In this document: positions 44,086 to 53,020 of the stretch, one piece after another
Position numbering within the stretch: position 1 is the first letter of the stretch
Layout of the letters: the number at the start of each line of letters is the position of its first letter
NCBI GenBank assembly: GCA_946402735.1
Contig: CAMIXH010000001.1
Location: 175,175-239,174 of the forward strand
Source: an uncultured Mycoplasmatota bacterium
GTDB lineage: Bacteria; Bacillota_I; Bacilli_A; RF39; UBA660
Length of the DNA: 64,000 nt
Direction: 5' to 3'
Translations under genes and position numbers: made by a program
Notes under the pieces: model-generated
Database searches by the model: none
What the model saw: the letters and a program-made list of their open reading frames with translations, nothing else
What the model was told of the DNA's origin: nothing

Positions 44086-46107
44086 ATGAAAAATCTTGTT
44101 ATAGTAGAAAGTCCCAGTAAAAGTCATACTATAGAAAAATACTTAGGTAATGATTATAAAGTTCTTAGTTCTAAAGGCCATATACGTGATTTAGCAACAA
44201 CAGGAAAAGGTGGTCTTGGAGTTGATATAGATAATGGATTTACTCCTACATATATTCCTATGAAAGGTAAATCTAAGGTAATTAATGAACTAAAGAGTGA
44301 GGTAAAAAAATCATCTAAAGTAATTCTAGCAACCGATCCGGACCGTGAAGGAGAAGCTATTAGTTGGCATTTAAAAGAAGTATTAGGAATTAAAGATGCT
44401 GATTATGAAAGAGTAGTTTTTAATGAAATAACTGAAAATGCTATTAAAGAAGCTTTTAAAAATCCAAGAAAAATTGATATGGATTTAGTTAGAAGTCAAG
44501 AAGCAAGAAGAATACTTGATAGAATATTTGGTTTTAGAGCAAGTACTTTTGCTAAAATGAAAACTTTAGGAGATCATGCTGGTAGAGTTCAAAGTCCTAC
44601 TTTAAGATTAATAGTAGATAGAGAAAGAGAAATTCAAAACTTTGTTCCTGAAGAGTATTATACTATTGAAGCTGATTTTAAAGAGTTTAAAGCAGAACTT
44701 AAAAAGTATGAAGGAAAAGATATTAAAGTAACTAGTAAAGTACAAGCTGATGAAATAATATCTAAATTATCAAATGCATATAATATTGAAAATATAGAAA
44801 CTGTTGAAAAACCTGATAAAAGTGAACCACCATTTACAACAAGTACTATGACTCAAATGTCACTTAATAAATTAGGATTTCCTTCTAAAAAGACTATGAG
44901 TGTTGCTCAAAAGTTATATGAAGGTATTGATTTAGGCAGTGAAAGAACAGGTATTATTTCTTATATGAGAACAGACTCAGTAAGACTTTCAGATGTATTT
45001 GTTAGTGATGTTAGAAGATATATAACTAACAATTATGGAAAAGAATATTTAGGTTATGTTAAAAGTGCTAAAAAGAATGATAATGTTCAAGATGCACATG
45101 AAGCAATTAGACCAACAAGTATAGATAGAACACCAGAATCAATTAAGAAATATTTAACACCAGATGAATTTAAATTATATAGTTTAATCTATTATAGAAC
45201 ACTAGCTAGTTTAATGGCTGATGCTAGAACTAATAATACAACTATTGATTTAGAAAATAGAGGTTATTTATTTAGAGCAACTGGTAAAGTATATACTTTC
45301 GATGGTTATTTAAAAGTATATAAAGATTATAAAGATATAAAAGATATAGTACTTCCAGATTATTCTAATTATAAATCAAGCGTACTTGTAAGTAGAGGAG
45401 TTGAAGCAAAACAACATTTTACAGAGCCAAAACCAAGATATACAGAAGCTTCATTAATTAAAGAAATGGAGAAAAATGGTATTGGTAGACCAAGTACATA
45501 TGCAGCTATAATTGATAGAATAAAAGATGGATATGTAACTGTAAAAGAGAAAAAGTTTATTCCAACTGATGCTGGGTTTGATGTAAGTGATAAATTAGAA
45601 GAATTCTTTAAACCAGTAGTTAATATTAAATATACTGCTGAAATGGAAGAAAACTTAGACTCAATTGCAGATGGAAAAATTGTTTGGAATGAAATGTTAA
45701 CTAATTTCTGGAAATTATTTTCTAGTATGTTAGATAAAGCTATGAAAGAAGCTAAAAAGAATCCTCCAAAGGAAACTGGAGAGTATTGTCCAGAATGTGG
45801 AGAACCACTAGTTGTTAGAAAAGGAAAGTTTGGAGAATTCACAGCATGTTCAAATTATCCTAAGTGTAAATATACTAAAAAAGAAGAGAAGAAAGTTAAA
45901 GAAATATGTGATTGTCCTAAATGTGGACAAAAGATAGTTGAGAAGAAATCTAAAAGAGGAAAAGTATTCTATGGATGTTCAAATTATCCTAAATGTGATT
46001 TTGCTCTTTGGGATAAACCAACTGGTGATTTCTGTCCAAACTGTAATAGTTTGCTAGTGGAGAAGAAAGGTAAAATAACTTGTTCTTCTTGTGATTACGA
46101 AGAATAA
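44086..46107 (+). CDS. topA: DNA topoisomerase I
   Basis: Type IA topoisomerase relaxing negative supercoils. TOPRIM domain at the N-terminus (VIVESPSKSHTIEKYLG and ATDPDREGEAISWH), catalytic Tyr in SYMRTDSVRLS, and three C-terminal zinc-ribbon repeats beginning CPECGEP, CPKCGQK and CPNCNSL. 673 residues, similar to Bacillus TopA. GGGTGA precedes the ATG. Confidence 0.97.
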   Translation: MKNLVIVESPSKSHTIEKYLGNDYKVLSSKGHIRDLATTGKGGLGVDIDNGFTPTYIPMKGKSKVINELKSEVKKSSKVILATDPDREGEAISWHLKEVLGIKDADYERVVFNEITENAIKEAFKNPRKIDMDLVRSQEARRILDRIFGFRASTFAKMKTLGDHAGRVQSPTLRLIVDREREIQNFVPEEYYTIEADFKEFKAELKKYEGKDIKVTSKVQADEIISKLSNAYNIENIETVEKPDKSEPPFTTSTMTQMSLNKLGFPSKKTMSVAQKLYEGIDLGSERTGIISYMRTDSVRLSDVFVSDVRRYITNNYGKEYLGYVKSAKKNDNVQDAHEAIRPTSIDRTPESIKKYLTPDEFKLYSLIYYRTLASLMADARTNNTTIDLENRGYLFRATGKVYTFDGYLKVYKDYKDIKDIVLPDYSNYKSSVLVSRGVEAKQHFTEPKPRYTEASLIKEMEKNGIGRPSTYAAIIDRIKDGYVTVKEKKFIPTDAGFDVSDKLEEFFKPVVNIKYTAEMEENLDSIADGKIVWNEMLTNFWKLFSSMLDKAMKEAKKNPPKETGEYCPECGEPLVVRKGKFGEFTACSNYPKCKYTKKEEKKVKEICDCPKCGQKIVEKKSKRGKVFYGCSNYPKCDFALWDKPTGDFCPNCNSLLVEKKGKITCSSCDYEE

Positions 46108-46140
46108 ACATATAAAAATTTGATTTTTATATGTTTTTTT
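46107..46140 (+). terminator. Terminator after topA
   Basis: A 13-bp stem (46107-46119 with 46123-46135), 3-base loop, then a T-run; overlaps the stop codon. Confidence 0.88.
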
Positions 46141-46148
46141 GTTATAAT
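46140..46148 (+). promoter_or_regulatory. Extended -10 promoter
   Basis: TGTTATAAT (TATAAT at 46143-46148), embedded in the end of the topA terminator. Confidence 0.6.
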
Positions 46149-46176
46149 ATAGCACGTTTTAAAAAGGGGGATTAAA

Positions 46177-46788
46177 ATGTTAGATAGGTATCAAAAAGAA
46201 AAGTATGTAGAAGAATATAAAAAAGCTTATACATACGACGAAGAAAATGATAGATATGGTGTTCTTGGTATGAGATATGATCCAAGAATAATAGATTTCT
46301 TTAAAAGACATAATCTATACGATGAAAAAATGTTTGAATACTTACAAGATAATACTTGGGGTGTTTGTTATGCAGACCCTCCAAAAGCTAGAAGAGTAGG
46401 ATGCCCAGTTATAAGATATAAAGGAAGAATATTAGGTTTTGTAATAATAATACCAGATGTTACTAATGATTTTACAATGTTTATTCAAGTACATGAAATA
46501 GCTCATGGTATTTATGCATATAAACATTTAGGAAAAAAAGTAGAGGATAGAAAACTAGAACTATTACCTTTTGCTATTGAAAAGCTTTATGCTAATGAAG
46601 TTCAAAGCGAAGCAGTTAATAATTTTTCACAAAGATTAGACTCTATGGTTGATGAAACATCAAGAGAACCATATAGATTTGCTTTAGCAAATAGAGATGA
46701 AATTGTTAAAAAAGGTATATCAAGTTTTAAAGAGGTTGATAGAACAATAAATGTTCTTTCTAGAAAATGGTGTAAACAAAATAGGTAA
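46177..46788 (+). CDS. Orphan HExxH protein, putative zinc metallopeptidase
   Basis: A 203-residue soluble protein with HEIAHGIYAYKH near residue 109, a zincin motif, and a downstream Glu-rich helix (EKLYANEVQSEAVNNF) that could give the third ligand of a gluzincin. No signal peptide or membrane helix. I do not recognise the family; ImmA-like peptidases have the same size and motif, but the partner repressor is missing. AAGGGGG precedes the ATG. Confidence 0.7.
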   Translation: MLDRYQKEKYVEEYKKAYTYDEENDRYGVLGMRYDPRIIDFFKRHNLYDEKMFEYLQDNTWGVCYADPPKARRVGCPVIRYKGRILGFVIIIPDVTNDFTMFIQVHEIAHGIYAYKHLGKKVEDRKLELLPFAIEKLYANEVQSEAVNNFSQRLDSMVDETSREPYRFALANRDEIVKKGISSFKEVDRTINVLSRKWCKQNR

Positions 46789-46812
46789 AAAGTGATTTTT
46801 TACCTATTTTTA
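46779..46812 (+). terminator. Terminator ahead of the HU gene
   Basis: Inverted repeat AAATAGGTAAAAA / TTTTTACCTATTT around GTGA, followed by further Ts; overlaps the preceding stop codon. Confidence 0.8.
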
Positions 46813-46833
46813 ACGGAAAAAGTACTAAAATAC

Positions 46834-46861
46834 TTGCATTTTCTACTGTATATGGTACAAT
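46834..46861 (+). promoter_or_regulatory. HU promoter P1
   Basis: TTGCAT (46834-46839), 16-bp spacer, TACAAT (46856-46861) with TG at 46853-46854. Confidence 0.6.
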
Positions 46862-46892
46862 TATTTTGTAAGCATCGTATGTCAAAAAATGG

Positions 46893-46901
46893 TGCTAAAA
46901 T
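46893..46901 (+). promoter_or_regulatory. HU promoter P2
   Basis: TGCTAAAAT (TAAAAT at 46896-46901), 20 bases before the ATG. Two tandem promoters would suit a highly expressed nucleoid protein. Confidence 0.5.
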
Positions 46902-46920
46902 AAATGGGAGGTAATTTACG

Positions 46921-47193
46921 ATGAGTAAAACTGAATTAGTAGAATTCGTTGCTGCTAAAGCCGGATTAACTAAAGCTGATGCAGGAAGAGCATTAGATGC
47001 TGCTTTAGAAGGAATCACAAATGGACTTAAAAAAGAAGGAAAAGTTACATTTGTAGGATTTGGAACTTTCACAGCTAAAAAAAGAGCTGCTAGAGAAGGA
47101 ATCAATCCATTAACTAAAGCTGCTATTAAAATCCCTGCAAAAGTTGTTGCTGGATTTAAAGCTGGAAGCAAATTAAAAGATGCTTTAAATTAA
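46921..47193 (+). CDS. hup: HU family DNA-binding protein
   Basis: A 90-residue nucleoid protein with the HU signature GKVTFVGFGTFTAKKRAAREGINP and a C-terminal helix KAGSKLKDAL. It bends and compacts DNA. GGGAGGT precedes the ATG; its codon use is slightly richer in preferred codons, as expected of an abundant protein. Confidence 0.97.
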   Translation: MSKTELVEFVAAKAGLTKADAGRALDAALEGITNGLKKEGKVTFVGFGTFTAKKRAAREGINPLTKAAIKIPAKVVAGFKAGSKLKDALN

Positions 47194-47194
47194 T

Positions 47195-47219
47195 AAAAAA
47201 GCCATTATGGCTTTTTTTT
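47195..47219 (+). terminator. Terminator after the HU gene
   Basis: AAAAAAGCCA pairs with TGGCTTTTTT around TTA, followed by more Ts; the strongest G/C-capped terminator here. Confidence 0.9.
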
Positions 47220-47240
47220 AATGATTTTTTTTTTGTTTTG

Positions 47241-47249
47241 TGGTAACAT
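47241..47249 (+). promoter_or_regulatory. cca extended -10 promoter, leaderless configuration
   Basis: TGGTAACAT (TAACAT at 47244-47249). The cca ATG begins 7 bases after the -10, the usual distance to a transcription start. Confidence 0.5.
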
Positions 47250-47255
47250 ATTATT

Positions 47256-48305
47256 ATGAAAGAAATAATGGAAATATTGAATAAAAATGGTTATGAAGCT
47301 TATATAGTAGGAGGATACGTTAGAGACTACTTACTTGGTATTATTTCAACTGATGTAGATATTTGTACAAATGCTCCTATTAGTAAGATTATGAATTTAT
47401 TTGAAGGAAGAGGTAAAGCATTCCCTCAATATTTTGCGTATCATATTTCCGAAGATGGCTATGAATATGATATAACAACTTATAGAAAAGAATTAAGATA
47501 TAAGAGAAATAAACCAGTAGAATTAAAGATTGCTAAGAATTTAGGAGAAGATTTATTAAGAAGAGATTTTACTATTAATACTTTTGCAATGGATAGTGAA
47601 GGTTATTTTGTTGATTTACTTGGTTCTAAGAAAGATTTAGATGCTAAACTTATTAGATGTGTTGGAGATGTTGAAAAGAAATTCACAGAAGATAAAACAA
47701 GAATAATAAGGGCACTAAGATTTGCTTGTACACTTGATTTTGATTTATCTAGTGATATAGTTAAGTTTATATCAGAAAATGCTAATTTATTAGAAGATGT
47801 TCCAAGAGAATATAAAAGAAAAGAACTTGATAGAATATTTGATAGTATAGGAGTAGATAAATTCTTATACTATGTTAGAAGATTCGATATGCAAAAATAT
47901 TTCAATATTGAGTTTGATAAAGTAGTACCAGCATATAATAAATATGGAATATGGGCTCAAATAGAAACAAATTTACCATTTTCTAAACATGAGCAAAGAG
48001 AGATTAAAACTATAAAAGATATAGTTGCTCGTAATAATATTAGATTAGAAGATATTAGATCATATGATGAAGATATAGTAGCAAATGCTGCATTTATACT
48101 AAATCAAGCTGAAAAACTAAAAGTATTAAAAGAAATTAATAGATTACATAGTTTTATTGATTTAGATGTAGATATTGATTTATTCTTTAAATATGTTCCT
48201 ATAAATGATATAGTAAAAACTTATAGATTGGTTGAAAGAAGAATAGTAGAAGGGTATTTAGCAAATAACGAATTTGAAATAGAAGATTTTTTAAAGGAAT
48301 TATAG
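47256..48305 (+). CDS. cca: CCA-adding tRNA nucleotidyltransferase
   Basis: Class II enzyme that adds or repairs the tRNA 3' CCA end. IVGGYVRDYLLG (nucleotide loop), TDVDICT (metal Asp pair), LLRRDFTINT and TRIIRALRFA (template motifs) are all present. 349 residues, slightly shorter than Bacillus Cca. No Shine-Dalgarno; likely leaderless. dnaD follows by 2 bases. Confidence 0.94.
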   Translation: MKEIMEILNKNGYEAYIVGGYVRDYLLGIISTDVDICTNAPISKIMNLFEGRGKAFPQYFAYHISEDGYEYDITTYRKELRYKRNKPVELKIAKNLGEDLLRRDFTINTFAMDSEGYFVDLLGSKKDLDAKLIRCVGDVEKKFTEDKTRIIRALRFACTLDFDLSSDIVKFISENANLLEDVPREYKRKELDRIFDSIGVDKFLYYVRRFDMQKYFNIEFDKVVPAYNKYGIWAQIETNLPFSKHEQREIKTIKDIVARNNIRLEDIRSYDEDIVANAAFILNQAEKLKVLKEINRLHSFIDLDVDIDLFFKYVPINDIVKTYRLVERRIVEGYLANNEFEIEDFLKEL

Positions 48306-48307
48306 TT

Positions 48308-48907
48308 ATGAGTGATTTACGAAAAATATTTGAAACTAAGGATTTTGTTGTTAATACCAATATAATCAAGAATATCAATCATCTAGATATTACATTAGAT
48401 GAGTTTTTGCTTGTATTATACTTTATTAATGTATCTTGTAATTTAAATACTGAAGATATAAAAGAAAAACTTGGTTTTGATGAAGAAAAAATAGTAAATA
48501 CATTCACAAATTTAGTCAATAAAAAATATATAGAAATGGTAGTAACTAATAATAATGGTGAAGTTTTAGAACAAATTAAACTTGATCCTTTTTATGATAG
48601 ATTACTTTTAAATAGCGATACTGATAATACTAGTGAAAATGATATTTATCAATTATTTGAACGTGAGCTTGGAAGAACTCTAAGTTCTTTTGAGTATGAA
48701 TTAATTAATAAATGGATTGAAAAAGGTGTAAGTGAAGAAACAATAAAAGAGGCACTAAAAGAAGCTATTTTAAATAACGTAAGGAATTTTAAGTACATTG
48801 ATAAAATAATCTATGAATGGTCTAAAAATGGCGTTAAAAAGCGTGCTAAAGAGGATAAATCATTAGAAGAAATGTTTGAATATGATTGGTTAGATGATAA
48901 TGAATAG
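48308..48907 (+). CDS. dnaD: DNA replication initiation protein DnaD
   Basis: A 199-residue protein with an N-terminal winged-helix DDBH1-like domain and the C-terminal DDBH2 domain (FERELGRTLSSFEYELINKW ... NNVRNFKYIDKII). DnaD acts with DnaA and DnaB at oriC and at PriA-dependent restart in Firmicutes. The order dnaD-nth with recU-ponA close by matches Bacillus. Confidence 0.92.
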   Translation: MSDLRKIFETKDFVVNTNIIKNINHLDITLDEFLLVLYFINVSCNLNTEDIKEKLGFDEEKIVNTFTNLVNKKYIEMVVTNNNGEVLEQIKLDPFYDRLLLNSDTDNTSENDIYQLFERELGRTLSSFEYELINKWIEKGVSEETIKEALKEAILNNVRNFKYIDKIIYEWSKNGVKKRAKEDKSLEEMFEYDWLDDNE

Positions 48908-49508
48908 AGAATTAATAGTTTCTTATCTAGATGAATTATTTGAAAACCCTAAATGTGAACTTAATTATACTAAAGATTATGAACTTGTTTTATCAGTTAT
49001 GTTATCTGCTCAAACAACAGATAAGAGTGTTAATGCAGTAACAGAAGAATTATATAAAAAGTATGATTCATTAGAAAAATTAAATACTTTAAGTATTAAA
49101 GATATAGAGGGATATATTAAAAGATTGGGATTTTATAAAACAAAATCTCATAATTTTAAATGTATTGTAGAAAGACTACTAGAAAAAGGATATGTTCCAA
49201 ATGATAGAGAGTTTTTAGAAAGCTTACCTGGAGTAGGAAGAAAAACTGCTAGTGTAGTTCTATCTCATTTATTTGATGAGCCATCTTTTGCTGTAGATAC
49301 ACATGTATTTAGAGTTTCAAAAAGACTTGGTATAACAAAAGAAAAAGATGACGTATTAGCTACAGAGAAGAAATTAAAGAAATTCTTCAAAAAAGAAGAA
49401 TGGAATAGAGTAAATAGTCAATTTGTATTATTTGGAAGATATCATTGCATGAGTAGAAATCCAAAGTGTGAAAATTGTAAATTAAAAAGCATATGTAAAA
49501 AAAGATAA
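48900..49508 (+). CDS. nth: Endonuclease III
   Basis: Removes oxidised pyrimidines by glycosylase and AP-lyase action. Helix-hairpin-helix with catalytic Lys in LPGVGRKTA, catalytic Asp in AVDTHVFRVSKRLG, and a C-terminal [4Fe-4S] set with spacing C-x6-C-x2-C-x5-C. It overlaps the end of dnaD; ATGs at 48894 and 48900 are both possible and neither has a clear Shine-Dalgarno, so translational coupling is likely. Confidence 0.95.
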   Translation: MNRELIVSYLDELFENPKCELNYTKDYELVLSVMLSAQTTDKSVNAVTEELYKKYDSLEKLNTLSIKDIEGYIKRLGFYKTKSHNFKCIVERLLEKGYVPNDREFLESLPGVGRKTASVVLSHLFDEPSFAVDTHVFRVSKRLGITKEKDDVLATEKKLKKFFKKEEWNRVNSQFVLFGRYHCMSRNPKCENCKLKSICKKR

Positions 49509-49527
49509 TCATTTGATTATCTTTTTT
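49497..49527. terminator. Bidirectional terminator between nth and ponA
   Basis: GATAATC (49504-49510) pairs with GATTATC (49515-49521), flanked by A-run and T-run, so it works in both directions; it covers both stop codons. Confidence 0.85.
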
Positions 49528-52366
49528 ATTGAACTATAACTGTTTGATTAATTGATTTATTAATCGTCTTACCATTATATATAAATGTAATTGAATATGT
49601 AATAGTGTAAGTTCCTGTACTTGAAGTTAAATCATTTGGTGTAACACTAGCAGAAGATCCTTCTTTAGTAATACTTGTTGTAATTACACTTAAGTTTGTT
49701 ACACTTTGTTTTATTTCAATTCCATCATAAGTAATACTTGTAATTGAATCTTTATTTAATTCTGTAAATGAATCATTTTTATTTAATGTTAAATTCAAAT
49801 CCTTCATTGATATATTAATCTTAGATTCATCAACATTTTCTCCAGATGGAGCATATTCAAATACAACTTTATATCCATTACTTGCATTCTTTTTAAATTT
49901 AGAATACATACTCTTAATAATAACACCATCATAAATACCATTAAACTTAGTAGTATCAATTGAATAATTTGTATTTTGTGTCCATCCAACATATGTAGAA
50001 TTACTTCCACTAGTTAGATATATGGCAAAACCGAAGTTACCAATTTTATTTGCATTATAAGTTAAACGTTTCTTTAAGTACTTTTCTGGTTTAATCTTCC
50101 AATTATTATTAAAGTAATCTGTTAAATATGCTTTATCAATAGCACTTGGTGTACCAGGGGAAGCCCAAGATAAATCAATAGTATTTGTTCCGAATGAATA
50201 TGTTACATTTGATGGATCTGTTAATTTATCAAATCTTGGTGATACTTCACTAGGTCCAGTATTACCAACAAACATAAATGTTCCTATTAAACTATCTGGT
50301 GTATATGCACTTGGCTTTTGAGCAGGTATTGTTTCAAGTTCTACTTTAGCACTAGTAAGTCCTGCTGGCTTAGAGAATGTAGCATTCTTTTCATATATTA
50401 CCTTTGACAATTCTGCTTGAATCTTAATTCTTTCAGTAATAGATGGACTATTTACTAAGTAATATTTTTTCTTAACATTTTCTTTAGTTAAACTATCTGT
50501 ATAACCATACCAAATAGACATTGAATAATCTTTTGTAAATCCAGCAGTCCACATATCTGGAATAACTGAATCGCTTAGACCATATTTCTTAAGTTGAGAG
50601 TAGTCATATGATGTTGTACCAGTCTTAGTAGCTATTTGTGTACCTGATACTTTAACTTTATAAGAAGTAGCACCAGTTAATATATTAGCAATAATATACG
50701 CAGTAGTTGGTTTCATAACTTGTTCAGAAATGATATTCTTTTTAACTACTTCATCAGTTTCTCTATATACAATCTTATTATATGTATGTGGTGTATAACG
50801 CTTACCATTATTACCAAATGCTGAATATGCACTAGCAAGTTGAATAGGGCTTACACCATTAAATGCTCCGATTGAATATGATTCAGGAAGTTCTGTTTTA
50901 CCTTCAGGTAATGTATCATTAACATAATCAAGTCCAAGTTTTAAACCAAATTCAATTTTTTGCTCATTTGTAGTTAATCTAAATGCTTGAAGAGCACATG
51001 TATTCATTGATCTTTGTAAGCATTCTTTCATAGTCATGAATCCACTATATGAGTTGTTGAAGTTTTTAATAACTCCGCCACCATATGGAGTTTCATCATT
51101 TATAAATGGTCCATATGTACTTAAGTTAGCATATTCAATAGCAGGTCCATAATCTATAATTGGTTTAATTGTTGATCCTGGTTGTCTTTTAACTTGACCA
51201 GAGAATGTAGCAACATTAAGTGTCATCGCACTTGTTTTATAACGACCAGCTCCAACTGCTATTACAGCTCCTGTATCATTATCAATAACACCAACACCAA
51301 CTTCTACTTTTTTATCTTTAAATTTATGTGTTTTATAGAATTTATTTATAGCATCTTGTTTCTTAGTAACCATTGTTGTATATATATCCATTGGCACTTC
51401 ATATGGGTTATTATCAGTATCATCAATTATTTCTTGTACAACTGTATCAATAAATCCTTGATATGGATTAGTTGAAGTTGTACCACCTTTTAAGAAGTCT
51501 TTAATTTGAACTGATATACCGGCTTGATATTCTGCATCTGTAATATATCCATGCCTTTTCATAAGATATAAAACAGTATTTTTTCTTTCATTTGCATCTT
51601 CTGGATAAACATATGGGTTATATCCATTTGGAGATTGGAACATACCAGCTAGTTGTGCAGCTTCTACTAAGTTTAAATCTCCAACATTTTTATTGAAGTA
51701 ATATTGAGCTGCAGCACTAACACCATATATATTTCCACCTAAACATGGGTTATTTATATAGTATTCAAGTATTTCTTCTTTAGTAAGATTCTTTTCCATT
51801 TTGAATACTGACATATAGATATCTCTGAATTTTCTAACGATACCTTCAATACCACTTGCTTCTGTAGAAGTAAATGCTAATTTTGAAAGTTGCATTGTTA
51901 GAGTAGAGGCACCACCACCACCATGTCCTAATACTTGACTAATAGAGGCTTTTAAAAATCTTGGTGCATCAAATCCATTATGTTGGAAAAATCTTGAGTC
52001 TTCTGTTGCTATAATTGCATCAATTAATACTTGAGGTAACTCATCATAAGTTATTTTTTCTCTTTGTTCAGTACCAAGTGTTGCAAATAAGTTTCCTTTT
52101 GAATCAAATAGTCTTGATGGTTCTTTTTCAAACATTTTGTCAATATTGTATTCTGGAGCACTTTGAACTATGTAATAACAAAATCCAACACCACCAACGA
52201 ATACAGCTATTGCAAACATTGTCATTAATACAAGTAACCAATAGAAAAATCTAAATCTTCTTTTTCTTTTCTTTTTTGGCTTGACTGTATTTTCTTTTTC
52301 AACTACTAAATCTTTTTTCTTTTTTTCTGATTCTTTTTTAATCTTTTTAAAATTGATTTTTTTCAT
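49526..52366 (-). CDS. ponA: Penicillin-binding protein 1A (class A, bifunctional)
   Basis: Polymerises and cross-links peptidoglycan. Basic cytoplasmic tail, one membrane helix (~38-70), GT51 glycosyltransferase (EDSRFFQHNGFD, STLTMQLSKL), transpeptidase motifs STIK, SMN and KTGT, then a ~270-residue C-terminal extension with Ig-like beta modules seen in Firmicutes PBP1. 946 residues. The ATG overlaps the recU stop (ATGA), the conserved recU-ponA arrangement. Confidence 0.96.
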   Translation of the reverse strand: MKKINFKKIKKESEKKKKDLVVEKENTVKPKKKRKRRFRFFYWLLVLMTMFAIAVFVGGVGFCYYIVQSAPEYNIDKMFEKEPSRLFDSKGNLFATLGTEQREKITYDELPQVLIDAIIATEDSRFFQHNGFDAPRFLKASISQVLGHGGGGASTLTMQLSKLAFTSTEASGIEGIVRKFRDIYMSVFKMEKNLTKEEILEYYINNPCLGGNIYGVSAAAQYYFNKNVGDLNLVEAAQLAGMFQSPNGYNPYVYPEDANERKNTVLYLMKRHGYITDAEYQAGISVQIKDFLKGGTTSTNPYQGFIDTVVQEIIDDTDNNPYEVPMDIYTTMVTKKQDAINKFYKTHKFKDKKVEVGVGVIDNDTGAVIAVGAGRYKTSAMTLNVATFSGQVKRQPGSTIKPIIDYGPAIEYANLSTYGPFINDETPYGGGVIKNFNNSYSGFMTMKECLQRSMNTCALQAFRLTTNEQKIEFGLKLGLDYVNDTLPEGKTELPESYSIGAFNGVSPIQLASAYSAFGNNGKRYTPHTYNKIVYRETDEVVKKNIISEQVMKPTTAYIIANILTGATSYKVKVSGTQIATKTGTTSYDYSQLKKYGLSDSVIPDMWTAGFTKDYSMSIWYGYTDSLTKENVKKKYYLVNSPSITERIKIQAELSKVIYEKNATFSKPAGLTSAKVELETIPAQKPSAYTPDSLIGTFMFVGNTGPSEVSPRFDKLTDPSNVTYSFGTNTIDLSWASPGTPSAIDKAYLTDYFNNNWKIKPEKYLKKRLTYNANKIGNFGFAIYLTSGSNSTYVGWTQNTNYSIDTTKFNGIYDGVIIKSMYSKFKKNASNGYKVVFEYAPSGENVDESKINISMKDLNLTLNKNDSFTELNKDSITSITYDGIEIKQSVTNLSVITTSITKEGSSASVTPNDLTSSTGTYTITYSITFIYNGKTINKSINQTVIVQ

Positions 52367-52896
52367 ATTGTCTCCTTAAAAAAAGCATCATCTACAGCAT
52401 CTAGATATTTTAGTCTAGGCAAATAGCTTTCTTTTATTTTATATCCTTTTTCCTTTATATATTCAAATTCTATTGATTTTCTATCACTATTATTTATATA
52501 ATCTATTATATCATTTCCTTTAAGTAAAAAAAATTCATTATTCATATAAATTATTAAAAAAACAATTCCTTTTTGTTTAATAACTGCTTTTATATGCTCT
52601 AATTGATGTTCTTTTATATTTGATAGGGGAAAAGAAGTTTTTGATTGACATTCTTTAGCATCAAATTCAATATATCTTTCTCTATATATTCCATTGTAAT
52701 CTAATGTTGAAATACTAGAGTAAACTGCTTTATCAATTAGATGTGATTTATTATTTGGATAACTGACATTTAAAACTTTGATAGGAGTAGGTTTTTTAAA
52801 TATAAGTGATTTCTCATTACTATTGTAATAAGTATTTGATTCATTAATTATATTTTCAAGAAACATACCTCTATTAGAGTATGATGTGTTTTTCAT
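52363..52896 (-). CDS. recU: Holliday junction resolvase RecU
   Basis: A 177-residue RecU: NRGMFLENIINESNTYY at the N-terminus, nuclease core YIEFDAKECQSKTSFPL with the D/E-x-K metal site, and NIKEHQLEHIKAV. Cuts four-way junctions during recombination and repair. GGTGA lies a few bases before the ATG; a TATAAT is visible further upstream on the minus strand. Confidence 0.93.
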   Translation of the reverse strand: MKNTSYSNRGMFLENIINESNTYYNSNEKSLIFKKPTPIKVLNVSYPNNKSHLIDKAVYSSISTLDYNGIYRERYIEFDAKECQSKTSFPLSNIKEHQLEHIKAVIKQKGIVFLIIYMNNEFFLLKGNDIIDYINNSDRKSIEFEYIKEKGYKIKESYLPRLKYLDAVDDAFFKETI

Positions 52897-52986
52897 TAAA
52901 TCACCATTATCATTATACTATATTTATATGATTTTTTCCAACCTTAGTTTATTTTGTGTAAATATATATTTAATTTTTAAAAAATG

Positions 52987-52995
52987 TGATATACT
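52987..52995 (+). promoter_or_regulatory. Promoter of the two-helix-tail gene cluster
   Basis: TGATATACT (TATACT at 52990-52995), an extended -10 about 25 bases before the first ATG, in the divergent region with recU. Confidence 0.55.
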
Positions 52996-53020
52996 TGAAT
53001 AGTAGTATAGGAGAGTATTT

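Noticed and set aside
45369..45842. 157-codon minus-strand ORF inside topA
   Set aside because: It lies antisense to conserved topA motifs and has no Shine-Dalgarno or recognisable protein features; it is a shadow of codon bias.
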